Origin: an uncultured Novosphingobium sp.
GTDB taxonomy: Bacteria; Pseudomonadota; Alphaproteobacteria; Sphingomonadales; Sphingomonadaceae
Reading direction: 5' to 3'
NCBI GenBank assembly: GCA_946886365.1
Contig: CAMPIM010000097.1
Location: 1 to 13,802, forward strand
Length of the DNA stretch: 13,802 nucleotides
Below the pieces are notes generated by a model. It had not been told where the DNA came from and searched no databases. It saw only the letters and a list, made by a program, of their open reading frames with translations. Shown here piece by piece: positions 1 through 6,744 of this stretch (position 1 is the first letter of the stretch; each line of letters starts with the position of its first letter). The position numbers and the translations under genes are program-made.

Positions 1-2
1 CC

Positions 3-902
3 ACCAGCGCCCCCGGCGTCCAGCAGGGCGTGTGGCGCGACCAGTCCCGCCTGCGCGACATCCCCTGGCGGCTGCGCCTGCCCGACGGTGACCGGCCGGT
101 GGCGCTGGTGGTGTTCTCGCACGGCCTGGGCGGCAGTCTGGACGGCGGCACCGAATGGGCGCAGGCCTGGGCGGAGGCCGGCATCGCCACGCTGCATCTG
201 CAGCATGCCGGCAGCGATCGCGCGATCTGGCGCGGCGGCCTGCAGGCGGTGAAGGCCGCCGCGAGCGCCGAGCAGTTGATCGAGCGCGGCCACGACGTGC
301 AGTTCGCCGTCGAGCAGCTGTTGAAGCTGCAGAAGGACGGCAACGGCCCCTGGGCGCGCGTGCGCCCGGAGGCGCTGGGCATGTCGGGCCATTCGTTCGG
401 CGCGCAGACGACCCTGGCGGTGGCCGGTCGCGATTTCCGGGACCGGAGCGCGCCGGACCTGACCGAATCGCATTTCAAGGCCTTTGCAGCCTTCAGCCCG
501 TCGGCCGGGCACTTCCCGGGCGGGATCAAGGGCATCACGCGGCCGATGCTGTGCCTGACCGGCAGCCTCGACGGCAACCCGATCGGCCAGGAGCGCGACG
601 GCCGCTACCGCCGCGCCGTCTACGACACGCTGCCCGCCGGCGCCAAGGCGCAGCTGTGGCTCGAAGGCGCCGATCACATGAGCTTCGGGGGCGGCGGCGA
701 ACGCGGCGCGGGCTTCGGCCAGCGGCTGCTCGGACGCGAGCGCGAACGCGTCCCCGAGCAGCTCGCCGCGCATCACGCGGCGCTCATCAAATCCATCAGC
801 ACGGATTGGTGGCGTTGGCGCTTGCTCGAGGACGAGGGGGCGCTCACGCGCCTCCAGGCACCGAAGGGCCTGGATGCGAAGGACGAGTGGCTCCAGGGAT
901 GA
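3..902 (+). CDS. Alpha/beta hydrolase (dienelactone hydrolase/PAF-acetylhydrolase-like), 5'-partial
   Basis: The frame is open to the window edge, and the first possible start inside it (GTG at 30) already lies within conserved sequence, so the true start and any signal peptide are probably upstream. Counting from that GTG, a hydrolase core is visible: FSHGLGG (residues 29-35, oxyanion-hole HG), the nucleophile elbow GMSGHSFGAQT with Ser122, the acid candidate Asp181 in GSLDGNPIG, and the catalytic His216 in GADHMSFGG. The fold and triad point to an esterase, lipase or dienelactone hydrolase-like enzyme; the substrate cannot be told. It ends 6 bp before the end of the convergent MocR-type gene, so the two genes run tail to tail with almost no spacer. 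Base composition is GC-rich with strong third-position G/C, like the regulator beside it, consistent with host chromosome rather than mobile DNA. Confidence 0.85.
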   Translation, partial: TSAPGVQQGVWRDQSRLRDIPWRLRLPDGDRPVALVVFSHGLGGSLDGGTEWAQAWAEAGIATLHLQHAGSDRAIWRGGLQAVKAAASAEQLIERGHDVQFAVEQLLKLQKDGNGPWARVRPEALGMSGHSFGAQTTLAVAGRDFRDRSAPDLTESHFKAFAAFSPSAGHFPGGIKGITRPMLCLTGSLDGNPIGQERDGRYRRAVYDTLPAGAKAQLWLEGADHMSFGGGGERGAGFGQRLLGRERERVPEQLAAHHAALIKSISTDWWRWRLLEDEGALTRLQAPKGLDAKDEWLQG

Positions 903-908
903 GGGAGG

Positions 909-2387
909 TCAGGCCGCGAGCTCGTCCTCGGACCGGCTGGCGTTGGGCGCGTTGGAAGGCGTCAGCAGCAGCGCCTTCGCGAGCGCGCCGATGCGCCGCA
1001 GCGCGCGCGGGTGTTCCTCGCCCCATTGACCGCCGACGCCCAGCCGCACGCAGTTCCGGAAGCGAGGGCTGGCTGAGAACATCATGCCCGGCGCGATCAC
1101 GATGTGCTCCGCCAGGCAGGCCTCGTACAGCAGCGCGGTGTCCAGCCCGTCAGGCAACTCCACCCACAGGATGAAGCCGCCGGCCGGGTCCGACACGCGC
1201 GTGCCCTTCGGAAAGCTCTCGGCGATCATCTGGCGGGCCAGGTCGACGCGCGCGGCCACCGTCGCCCGCAACTGCCGCAAGGCGGCGCCGCCGCCGGCCT
1301 GGGTGAGCAGGTCCGCCAGCGCCAGCTCCAGCACGCTGGTCTGCCCGCCGGACTGCACCGCCTTGGTCTGGCGCAACACCCGGCCCCATCGGCCCGCCTC
1401 GACCCATCCCAGCCGCAGCCCGGGCGCCAGCGTCTTCGAGAACGAGCCGCAGATCATCACGTGCCCGGTCGTGTCGAAGGACTTCACCGCGCGGCGCTTG
1501 TCTTCCTGCTCGGACAGGTCGTTGTAGAGCACGTCCTCGATCAGCGCCACGTCGTGCTGCGCCAGCATCGCCGCCAGCCGGCGCCGCTCCGGCACCGGCA
1601 TCGACGCCCCCAGCGGGTTCGACAGCGTCGGCACCGTCAGCACCGCCTTGACCTGCCGGGTCTCGAAGGCCAGCTGCAGCGCGTCCAGCGACATGCCGTG
1701 GCGCGGGTGCGTGGGGATCTCGAGCGCGCGCAGGTGCAGGCTCTGCAGGATCTCCAGGAAGCCGTAGTAGGTCGGCGATTCCAGCGCCACCACGTCGCCG
1801 GGCTTGCACACGGTGCGCAGGCTCAGGCTGATGGCCTCCATGCAGCTGTTGGTGAGCACGACCTCGTCCGGGTCGAGCACGCAGCCCAGTCCCAGCGCAT
1901 GGCGAGCGACGGCGCGTCGCGCCTCCTCCATGCCCGGGCCGAGCGGGTAGGTGCACAGCAGGTCCCGGTGGCGCATCACCGCGCGCGCCATCGCGCGGCG
2001 CACGCGGTCCTGGTCGAACAGCTCCGGCCCTGGACAGGCCGCGCCGAAGGAGATGAAGCTCGGGTCCTGCGACAGCGCCATCACCTGCACGCCCAATTGG
2101 TCCAGCTGCACCATCCGGGACGCCGTGTCGGGCCGCGAGACCCGCGGCTCCGGCAGCCGCGGCGGGCGCGCCGCGACGAAGTAGCCGGAGCGCGGCCGGG
2201 CCTCGATCAGCCGGGCGTCCTCCAGCCAGCGGTAGGCCTGCACCGCCGTCGACAGCGACACGCCGTGCTGCCCGGCCAGGTCCCGCACCGACGGCAGCCG
2301 CTCGCCGCGTTTCAGGGTGCCCGAGCGGATCGACCGGGCCATCCGGTCGGCGAGTTGCATGTACAGCGGTAACAGCGGCGCGTCCAT
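909..2387 (-). CDS. MocR/PdxR-family transcription factor (GntR HTH + aminotransferase class I domain)
   Basis: This is a 492-residue fusion of a winged helix and a fold-type I aminotransferase. Residues about 1-72 form a GntR helix-turn-helix (LPLYMQLADRMARSIRSG, then RLPSVRDLAGQHGVSLSTAVQAY split over two helices). After a linker, residues about 115-480 show the PLP-binding signature: NPLG (Asn257), EDVLYND (Asp285, Tyr288) and SFSKTLAPGLRLGW, whose Lys318 would form the Schiff base. Known relatives (PdxR, GabR, TauR) are regulators that sense PLP or an amino-compound adduct, usually controlling a divergent gene. The frame extends to a TTG at 2420, but I chose ATG at 2387 because the protein then begins MDAPLLPLY, the usual distance before the HTH. 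A GGAGGGAG stretch lies 18 bp upstream, farther than ideal. The presumed mobile element begins only about 135 bp upstream, so any divergent target gene has been separated from it. Confidence 0.88.
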   Translation of the reverse strand: MDAPLLPLYMQLADRMARSIRSGTLKRGERLPSVRDLAGQHGVSLSTAVQAYRWLEDARLIEARPRSGYFVAARPPRLPEPRVSRPDTASRMVQLDQLGVQVMALSQDPSFISFGAACPGPELFDQDRVRRAMARAVMRHRDLLCTYPLGPGMEEARRAVARHALGLGCVLDPDEVVLTNSCMEAISLSLRTVCKPGDVVALESPTYYGFLEILQSLHLRALEIPTHPRHGMSLDALQLAFETRQVKAVLTVPTLSNPLGASMPVPERRRLAAMLAQHDVALIEDVLYNDLSEQEDKRRAVKSFDTTGHVMICGSFSKTLAPGLRLGWVEAGRWGRVLRQTKAVQSGGQTSVLELALADLLTQAGGGAALRQLRATVAARVDLARQMIAESFPKGTRVSDPAGGFILWVELPDGLDTALLYEACLAEHIVIAPGMMFSASPRFRNCVRLGVGGQWGEEHPRALRRIGALAKALLLTPSNAPNASRSEDELAA

Positions 2388-2522
2388 GCGTCGATTCTGT
2401 GTGTTCTCCCTCCGCGCCAACCAATACAGATCCGCGGCAAGCCGGCCAGCACAGGCGACGTCCGTGCGCGGGCTGTAGGGGTCGCATCGGCCGGCGGCTG
2501 TGGATGGAGCGCGACAACGCCT
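2388..2522 (-). promoter_or_regulatory. Upstream region of the MocR-type gene, up to the element junction
   Basis: This is GC-rich host DNA with no open frame worth calling. On the minus strand it contains GGATCTGTATTGGTTGG (2417-2433), which resembles the CTGTAY-containing sites often seen upstream of MocR-type regulators and could be an autoregulatory or promoter element. This rests on my memory of such sites and a single copy, so it is weak. No clear sigma-70 pair is evident. Confidence 0.3.
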
Positions 2523-2530
2523 TTTTTTAT
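2523..2530 (+). other. Putative attL core of a Tn4371-family ICE
   Basis: TTTTTTAT here fits the 8-bp core TTTTTYAT that I recall for Tn4371-family ICEs. It lies 175 bp before the start of a Tn4371-type integrase gene, the expected place for an element end. DNA to the left is host-like and GC-rich; DNA to the right includes a mixed-composition integrase leader. The motif is low-complexity and also occurs inside the Shedu gene, so the call depends on its position. The matching right end is outside the window. Confidence 0.55.
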
Positions 2531-2705
2531 TTCACCATGACTCCAGCACCGAAATTCGCTGGACTACGCTACAGCCCGATACAGCAGGTTTATCAATGAC
2601 TTAAGCGAGTTCAACATATGCCGGTGCTTTCCGAAACCTGACCTGACTTCCGACCGCCTGACTCCTATCCGGCCCTTGGAATCCAGGTCTTTCCAAGGAG
2701 TCATC
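2531..2705 (+). promoter_or_regulatory. Integrase leader with a hairpin over the ribosome binding site
   Basis: This is the untranslated stretch between the putative attL and the integrase ATG. An 8-bp inverted repeat, CCTTGGAA (2674-2681) and TTCCAAGG (2691-2698) with a 9-nt loop, overlaps most of the Shine-Dalgarno AAGGAG (2695-2700), which sits 5 nt before the ATG. In mRNA this hairpin would reduce access to the site. Three copies of CCTGAC (2637-2642, 2642-2647, 2657-2662) could be recombinase arm-type or accessory binding sites, but this is a guess. I found no convincing promoter by eye. Confidence 0.45.
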
Positions 2706-3905
2706 ATGGCTAAGATCAAACTCACTAAGTCCGCTGTCGATGCGGCGCAACCCCAGGCAGAGGCCGTCGAACTCCGGGACACGCTGGTCCCCGGCTTCCT
2801 GTGCAAGATTACCCCGGCGGGTCGCAAGGTGTTCATGCTCCAGTACCGGACGAACGCTGGCGAGCGCCGCAAGCCCTCGCTAGGACTGTACGGGGAGCTG
2901 ACCGTCGAACAGGCGCGGTCGCTGGCGCAGGAATGGCTGGCCCAAGTCCGCCGAGGCGGAGATCCCGCCGCAGAGAAGGCGGAGGCGCGCCAGGCACCTA
3001 CGGTCAAGGAGCTATGCACGAAGTTCATGGAGGACTACTCCAAGAAGCGCAACAAGCTCAGCACCCAAGCCGGCTATCAGGCTGTCATCAATCGCAACAT
3101 TATTCCGCTGCTGGGACGCAAGAAAGTTCAGGACGTGAAGCGTCCTGAAATCGCCGGACTGATGGAAAAGCTTTCGTACAAGCAGACCGAGGCGAACAAG
3201 GTATTCAGCGTCTTGCGCAAGATGTTCAACATGGCCGAGGTATGGGGCTATCGGCCCGACGGTACCAACCCTTGCCGTCACGTCCCGATGTTCCCTGCCG
3301 GCAAATCGACTCACCTCATCAGCGACGAAGAAATGGGCAACCTGTTCCGACAGCTCGACAAGATCGAGTCGGAGGGGCTGGAGAACTACGTCATCCCTTT
3401 GGGAATCCGCCTGCAGTTCGAGTTCGCCGGCCGCCGCTCGGAAATCATCGCGCTGGAATGGAACTGGGTTGACTTGCAGAACCGGCGCGTCGTCTGGCCT
3501 GACAGCAAGACAGGCGGCATGTCTAAGCCCATGAGCGAGGAAGCCTATCGGCTACTCTCGACGGCACCCCGGCAGGAGGGTAGCCGCTATGTGCTGCCTT
3601 CTCCTAGCCACGCTGGCAAGCATCTAACCACGGGCGAGTATTACGGTGGCTGGAGCCGTGCGCTCAAGGCGGCTGGCGCTACGCACGTGGGCACGCACGG
3701 CATCCGCCACCGTTCGGCGACCGACATTGCCAATTCGGGCATCCCGGTCAAGGTCGGCATGGCGCTAACGGCGCACAAGACCGTCGTCATGTTCATGCGC
3801 TACGTCCACACCGAGGATAAGCCGGTGCGAGAGGCGGCCGAACTGGTGGCGAATCGGCGTAAGACGATCACCGGGATGCAGGGAGCCAAGGAGGTGGCCG
3901 CATGA
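2706..3905 (+). CDS. int: Tyrosine recombinase/integrase (Tn4371-family ICE type)
   Basis: A 399-residue site-specific recombinase expected to integrate and excise the element. It has an N-terminal arm-type DNA-binding domain (about 1-90, with LRDTLVPGFLCKITPAGRK split around residues 23-41), a core-binding domain (about 98-185, TVKELCTKF) and a C-terminal catalytic domain. The active-site set is complete: Arg243 (AGRRSE), Lys268 (SKTGG), His331 and Arg334 (HGIRH), His357 (TAHKT) and nucleophile Tyr366 (FMRYVH). The frame opens at TTG 2676, but ATG at 2706 is preferred because AAGGAG lies 5 nt upstream. The sequence style matches integrases I associate with Tn4371-like ICEs, supported by the nearby TTTTTTAT core; family-level identity is recall, not a search. 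Its last codons overlap the next gene by ATGA, so the two are probably translated together. Confidence 0.92.
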   Translation: MAKIKLTKSAVDAAQPQAEAVELRDTLVPGFLCKITPAGRKVFMLQYRTNAGERRKPSLGLYGELTVEQARSLAQEWLAQVRRGGDPAAEKAEARQAPTVKELCTKFMEDYSKKRNKLSTQAGYQAVINRNIIPLLGRKKVQDVKRPEIAGLMEKLSYKQTEANKVFSVLRKMFNMAEVWGYRPDGTNPCRHVPMFPAGKSTHLISDEEMGNLFRQLDKIESEGLENYVIPLGIRLQFEFAGRRSEIIALEWNWVDLQNRRVVWPDSKTGGMSKPMSEEAYRLLSTAPRQEGSRYVLPSPSHAGKHLTTGEYYGGWSRALKAAGATHVGTHGIRHRSATDIANSGIPVKVGMALTAHKTVVMFMRYVHTEDKPVREAAELVANRRKTITGMQGAKEVAA

Positions 3906-4969
3906 CCCGGCGCAAGGCATCCGTCTCAGCGCCAGCAGCGCCGCCCGCGCTGCTGGGCGACATCCGGGCACTGATCGAAGCGTCGCGCCAGCGCGTCGCC
4001 TCGGCGGTCAATGCCGAGCTGACATTGCTGTTCTGGCGCATTGGCCAGCGCATCCATACGGAAGTGCTTGCCGGGCAGCGGGCCGGGTACGGCGACGAAA
4101 TCCTGCCGACCCTGGCGGCGCAGCTTGTCCGCGACTACGGACGTAGCTTCGCGGACAAGAACCTGCGCCGGATGGTGCAGTTCGCCGCCACCTTCTCGGA
4201 CGAGCCAATTGTCGTGACGCTGTCACGACAATTGAGCTGGTCGCATTTCGTGGCGCTGCTGCCGCTAAAAGACCCGCTCCAGCGGGACTACTACGTGCAA
4301 ATGGCCAGCGCCGAACGCTGGAGCGTGCGGACGCTACGCGAGCGCATCGACTCGATGCTATACGAGCGCACGGCGCTGTCCAAGAAGCCGGACGAGACGA
4401 TCACGCAAGAGCTGGCGGCGATGCGCGATGCGCAGCGCATGTCGCCGGCGCTGGTCATGCGCGACCCGTACATCCTCGACTTCCTGGGCCTGCGCGATAC
4501 CTGGCAGGAAGGCGACCTGGAAGCCGCGATCATCCGCGAAATGGAGTCTTTTTTGCTGGAGTTGGGCGCGGGCTTCTCTTTCCTAGCCCGGCAGAAACGC
4601 ATCCAGATCGACGACGAGGATTTCCACCTGGACCTGCTGTTCTATAACCGCAAGCTGCGGCGGCTGGTGGCGGTGGAGTTGAAGATCGGCGAGTTCAAGG
4701 CAGCATACAAGGGGCAGATGGAGCTTTATTTGCGTTGGCTCGACAAGCACGAACGCGAACCGGAGGAAGCCTCGCCGCTGGGCATCATTCTTTGTACCGG
4801 CAAGAAGTCAGAGCAGATCGAGTTGCTGGAGCTGGACAAGTCGGGCATCCACGTAGCCGAATACCTGACGACCCTGCCGCCGCGTGCGGTGCTGGGGGAG
4901 CGGTTGCAGCAGGCGACCGAACGGGCGCGGTTGCAGATCGAGCAGCGGCAGCCTGGCGAGAAGTCCTGA
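3902..4969 (+). CDS. yhcG: YhcG/DUF1016-family PD-(D/E)XK nuclease
   Basis: A 355-residue protein of usual length for the family. Residues about 18-155 form the helical N-terminal DUF1016 domain, with the typical LLFWRIGQRI and TLSRQLSWSHF stretches. Residues about 180-340 form the PD-(D/E)XK nuclease domain with FHLDLLFYNR (Asp244), VAVELKIG (Glu259, Lys261) and GQMELYLRWLD (Gln272). The catalytic residues are intact. The family is common on mobile elements and beside restriction systems; the role and substrate are not established, and a link to defence or DNA processing is an inference. ATG at 3902 overlaps the integrase stop (ATGA), so it is very likely co-transcribed and coupled with int. 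A perfect 13-bp hairpin lies inside the coding sequence. It converges on the AT-rich gene that follows. Confidence 0.9.
   Translation: MTRRKASVSAPAAPPALLGDIRALIEASRQRVASAVNAELTLLFWRIGQRIHTEVLAGQRAGYGDEILPTLAAQLVRDYGRSFADKNLRRMVQFAATFSDEPIVVTLSRQLSWSHFVALLPLKDPLQRDYYVQMASAERWSVRTLRERIDSMLYERTALSKKPDETITQELAAMRDAQRMSPALVMRDPYILDFLGLRDTWQEGDLEAAIIREMESFLLELGAGFSFLARQKRIQIDDEDFHLDLLFYNRKLRRLVAVELKIGEFKAAYKGQMELYLRWLDKHEREPEEASPLGIILCTGKKSEQIELLELDKSGIHVAEYLTTLPPRAVLGERLQQATERARLQIEQRQPGEKS
4206..4234 (+). repeat. Perfect 13-bp inverted repeat inside the yhcG-like gene
   Basis: CAATTGTCGTGAC (4206-4218) and GTCACGACAATTG (4222-4234) are exact reverse complements separated by GCT. They encode the conserved PIVVTLSRQLSW stretch. 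The mRNA would form a strong stem with a tight loop well inside the reading frame. Confidence 0.9.
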
Positions 4970-5208
4970 CAGCAGCATCTGTCCAACCGTACACCCAAAC
5001 CACAGCACGAGCATGTGGCAACGGATCTCTTGCTCTATCGAGGCTCCATGCTAGTGTGGAATCGCCATAGGCCGATAAGGAACTGGCCTGCGGCTCAAGG
5101 ATGCGCTGGGGCTAGTGGGCGCGAGCGCCCAATCACATGATTATCGCGGGCAGCAGCGCCATGTTCTATGCCGATCGCTGTTTTAATTAAATATCTCAAA
5201 CTATAAAG
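4970..5208. other. Intergenic region between convergent genes, with a GC-rich hairpin
   Basis: No supported gene was found. TGGGCGC (5116-5122) and GCGCCCA (5125-5131) make a compact hairpin that could help end transcription from both sides, but no T-tract follows on either strand, so a terminator call is weak. Composition falls sharply from GC-rich to AT-rich around 5180, marking the edge of the AT-rich gene to the right. Confidence 0.35.
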
Positions 5209-6456
5209 TCAGTTAATTTTTTCAAAATATTCACGAATCAAGTCATCATTTTTTAAATACGAATCGAGAACCTGAAACAGAAAAAGATCCCCGCTAATAT
5301 TTATATCAAACGGGATCATTGAGTTATCTATTTTGAATGTCTTTATTTTTCTATGCCCCTTGATGTTGGCATTGCTCAATCTTTCTTGATAGCTATCCAA
5401 CGTATATACGATAAATTCGTGATCCAAGTGAGTTATAAAAAAATCATCGCCTTTTGAACTGTATTCAAGATGGATGACTTGCGTTACGACGTCGTCGCCT
5501 GCCACCTCAAAGTCCTCCATCAATTCTTCAAAAGTCAAACTTAGCTTCTCTGCGTCATGGTGAATCCATAGATTGTTCTCATATTTATCGGTGGAGTAGA
5601 ACTTTGACAATCTAGGAAGGGAAGATATTTTCAATCGCAACGGAGCGCCAAACTCCATCTCCTCCATTGCAGGGACATAATCGGAGACGTAATCAATCCT
5701 GAATGCTATTTCGGACAGCATTCCTTTTTCAATGAGTTCCTCGATAGAGGTAAGCAGCTTCCTCGGAACTTTTATCCAGAAGTGTCGCCCTATGCGTTCA
5801 TCGCGTATTGTCTGACTATCCTTGTCGTTGAATATCTGAATATTCTCGTTCAGGCTGACAAGACTATATTTAGAGAACTGAGCATCTTCCTTTCTTATGT
5901 CAATTCCAATTTTCTCGTACTCACGTTCAACTACCTTGGAATATTTTAGCTCCAGCATCTCAGCCCTCCCCATGATTGATTGGTGCTTGGAATAAAAAAT
6001 GCAGCCAATGCGATAATTTGCGTAATTTTCTTTTATGTACGAAACACCATCTTCGTCATGGATATGCTTGTAGGAATTGTTGAGAATTTCTAGCGATCCC
6101 GGATACTCGTTGAGATAATTATTTAAGTAGTCCATTAAATGCTGGATTGTCTTTATAGCCAATCGCTTGTCCACTAGATCAAGCTGTGGCCCATAAAACT
6201 TGGCTGCGTTTGGATGGTCGCGTTTGGCTTCAAATTCTTTCAGAATGGCCGCCTTTTCATTCATGCAGCCCTCCGTATAAGCACGCATTACGTCTGCCTG
6301 AAAGCTCTCATTTGCCAGAGAGGTTTGGATGAGGGGAAGCAATTTCTTGACAAAGATCGGGTCTTTATTAAGAAAGACGTAGCAAAATTTCCCAAAGCTG
6401 AATAACGCGATTTTTTCCGAAGAAAATTCATTGATTTCTTCAAAGATATTTTTCAT
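5209..6456 (-). CDS. Unrecognised 415-residue protein, AT-rich, downstream of the Gabija-type pair
   Basis: I do not recognise the family. The protein is acidic and charged, with no signal peptide and no convincing transmembrane segment, so it is probably cytoplasmic. The first half looks mostly helical (for example NEKAAILKEFEAKRD and IKTIQHLMDYLNNYLNEYPG); the second half looks mixed alpha/beta with several hydrophobic strand-like segments (HFWIKVPRKLL, VIHLEYSSKGDDFFITHL, FKIDNSMIPFDINISGDL). I see no Walker, nuclease or methylase motif. The start is fixed: an in-frame TGA lies three codons before ATG 6456, though the Shine-Dalgarno is poor. It has the same strand as the defence genes and lies 288 bp past gajB. 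Codon use is far richer in A/T than every neighbour, indicating separate acquisition. It could be an extra defence component, a standalone system or unrelated cargo. Confidence 0.75.
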   Translation of the reverse strand: MKNIFEEINEFSSEKIALFSFGKFCYVFLNKDPIFVKKLLPLIQTSLANESFQADVMRAYTEGCMNEKAAILKEFEAKRDHPNAAKFYGPQLDLVDKRLAIKTIQHLMDYLNNYLNEYPGSLEILNNSYKHIHDEDGVSYIKENYANYRIGCIFYSKHQSIMGRAEMLELKYSKVVEREYEKIGIDIRKEDAQFSKYSLVSLNENIQIFNDKDSQTIRDERIGRHFWIKVPRKLLTSIEELIEKGMLSEIAFRIDYVSDYVPAMEEMEFGAPLRLKISSLPRLSKFYSTDKYENNLWIHHDAEKLSLTFEELMEDFEVAGDDVVTQVIHLEYSSKGDDFFITHLDHEFIVYTLDSYQERLSNANIKGHRKIKTFKIDNSMIPFDINISGDLFLFQVLDSYLKNDDLIREYFEKIN

Positions 6457-6744
6457 ATTTTTTACTCAACTCGCCGTAGTCCAAATAGTAAGCGACGGAA
6501 CCTTGAGCGTCTCCACTTTGTGGATCGCGCTGCTCCACGTTCGCTATTCGCTCATCCCTGACGGGACTGGCATTCGCCAGCCCTCCACGGCCCGACACTG
6601 TGATCCGGGCCTGCGCGCTCCGCTTGCATGTTGAGCTGGCGACAGCAGGGCATGCAGAGCGAGCCGCGCGCAGATGATTCAGCCAAACGCTAAACAAAGC
6701 TGTAGGGCATCCCATAGAGAGCGCGGTTGCGCTACTCGTGATTT
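6457..6744. other. Spacer between gajB and the unknown gene, with repeat copy A
   Basis: The 288 bp are mostly GC-rich and noncoding in appearance. A 111-codon frame crosses it, but its product is arginine/serine/alanine-rich and overlaps both neighbours. Positions 6554-6627 share ordered blocks with 12609-12661 in the same orientation: ATCCCTGA, then CCTCC followed by GGCC, then a 26-base block (6602-6627) with 22 matches. A short hairpin, CTGGC/GCCAG around ATTC, lies near 6567-6580. A promoter for the unknown gene may lie at the left edge, but none is clear. Confidence 0.5.

Noticed and set aside
1104..2372. A 422-codon plus-strand frame opposite the MocR-type gene
   Set aside because: It is rich in Gln, His and Arg, typical of an antisense frame in GC-rich DNA, and the minus strand encodes a clear regulator.
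6449..6456. TTTTTCAT, identical to the classical Tn4371 attachment core
   Set aside because: It is simply the reverse complement of ATGAAAAA at the start of the unknown gene; there is no integrase or junction beside it, so it is probably coincidence.
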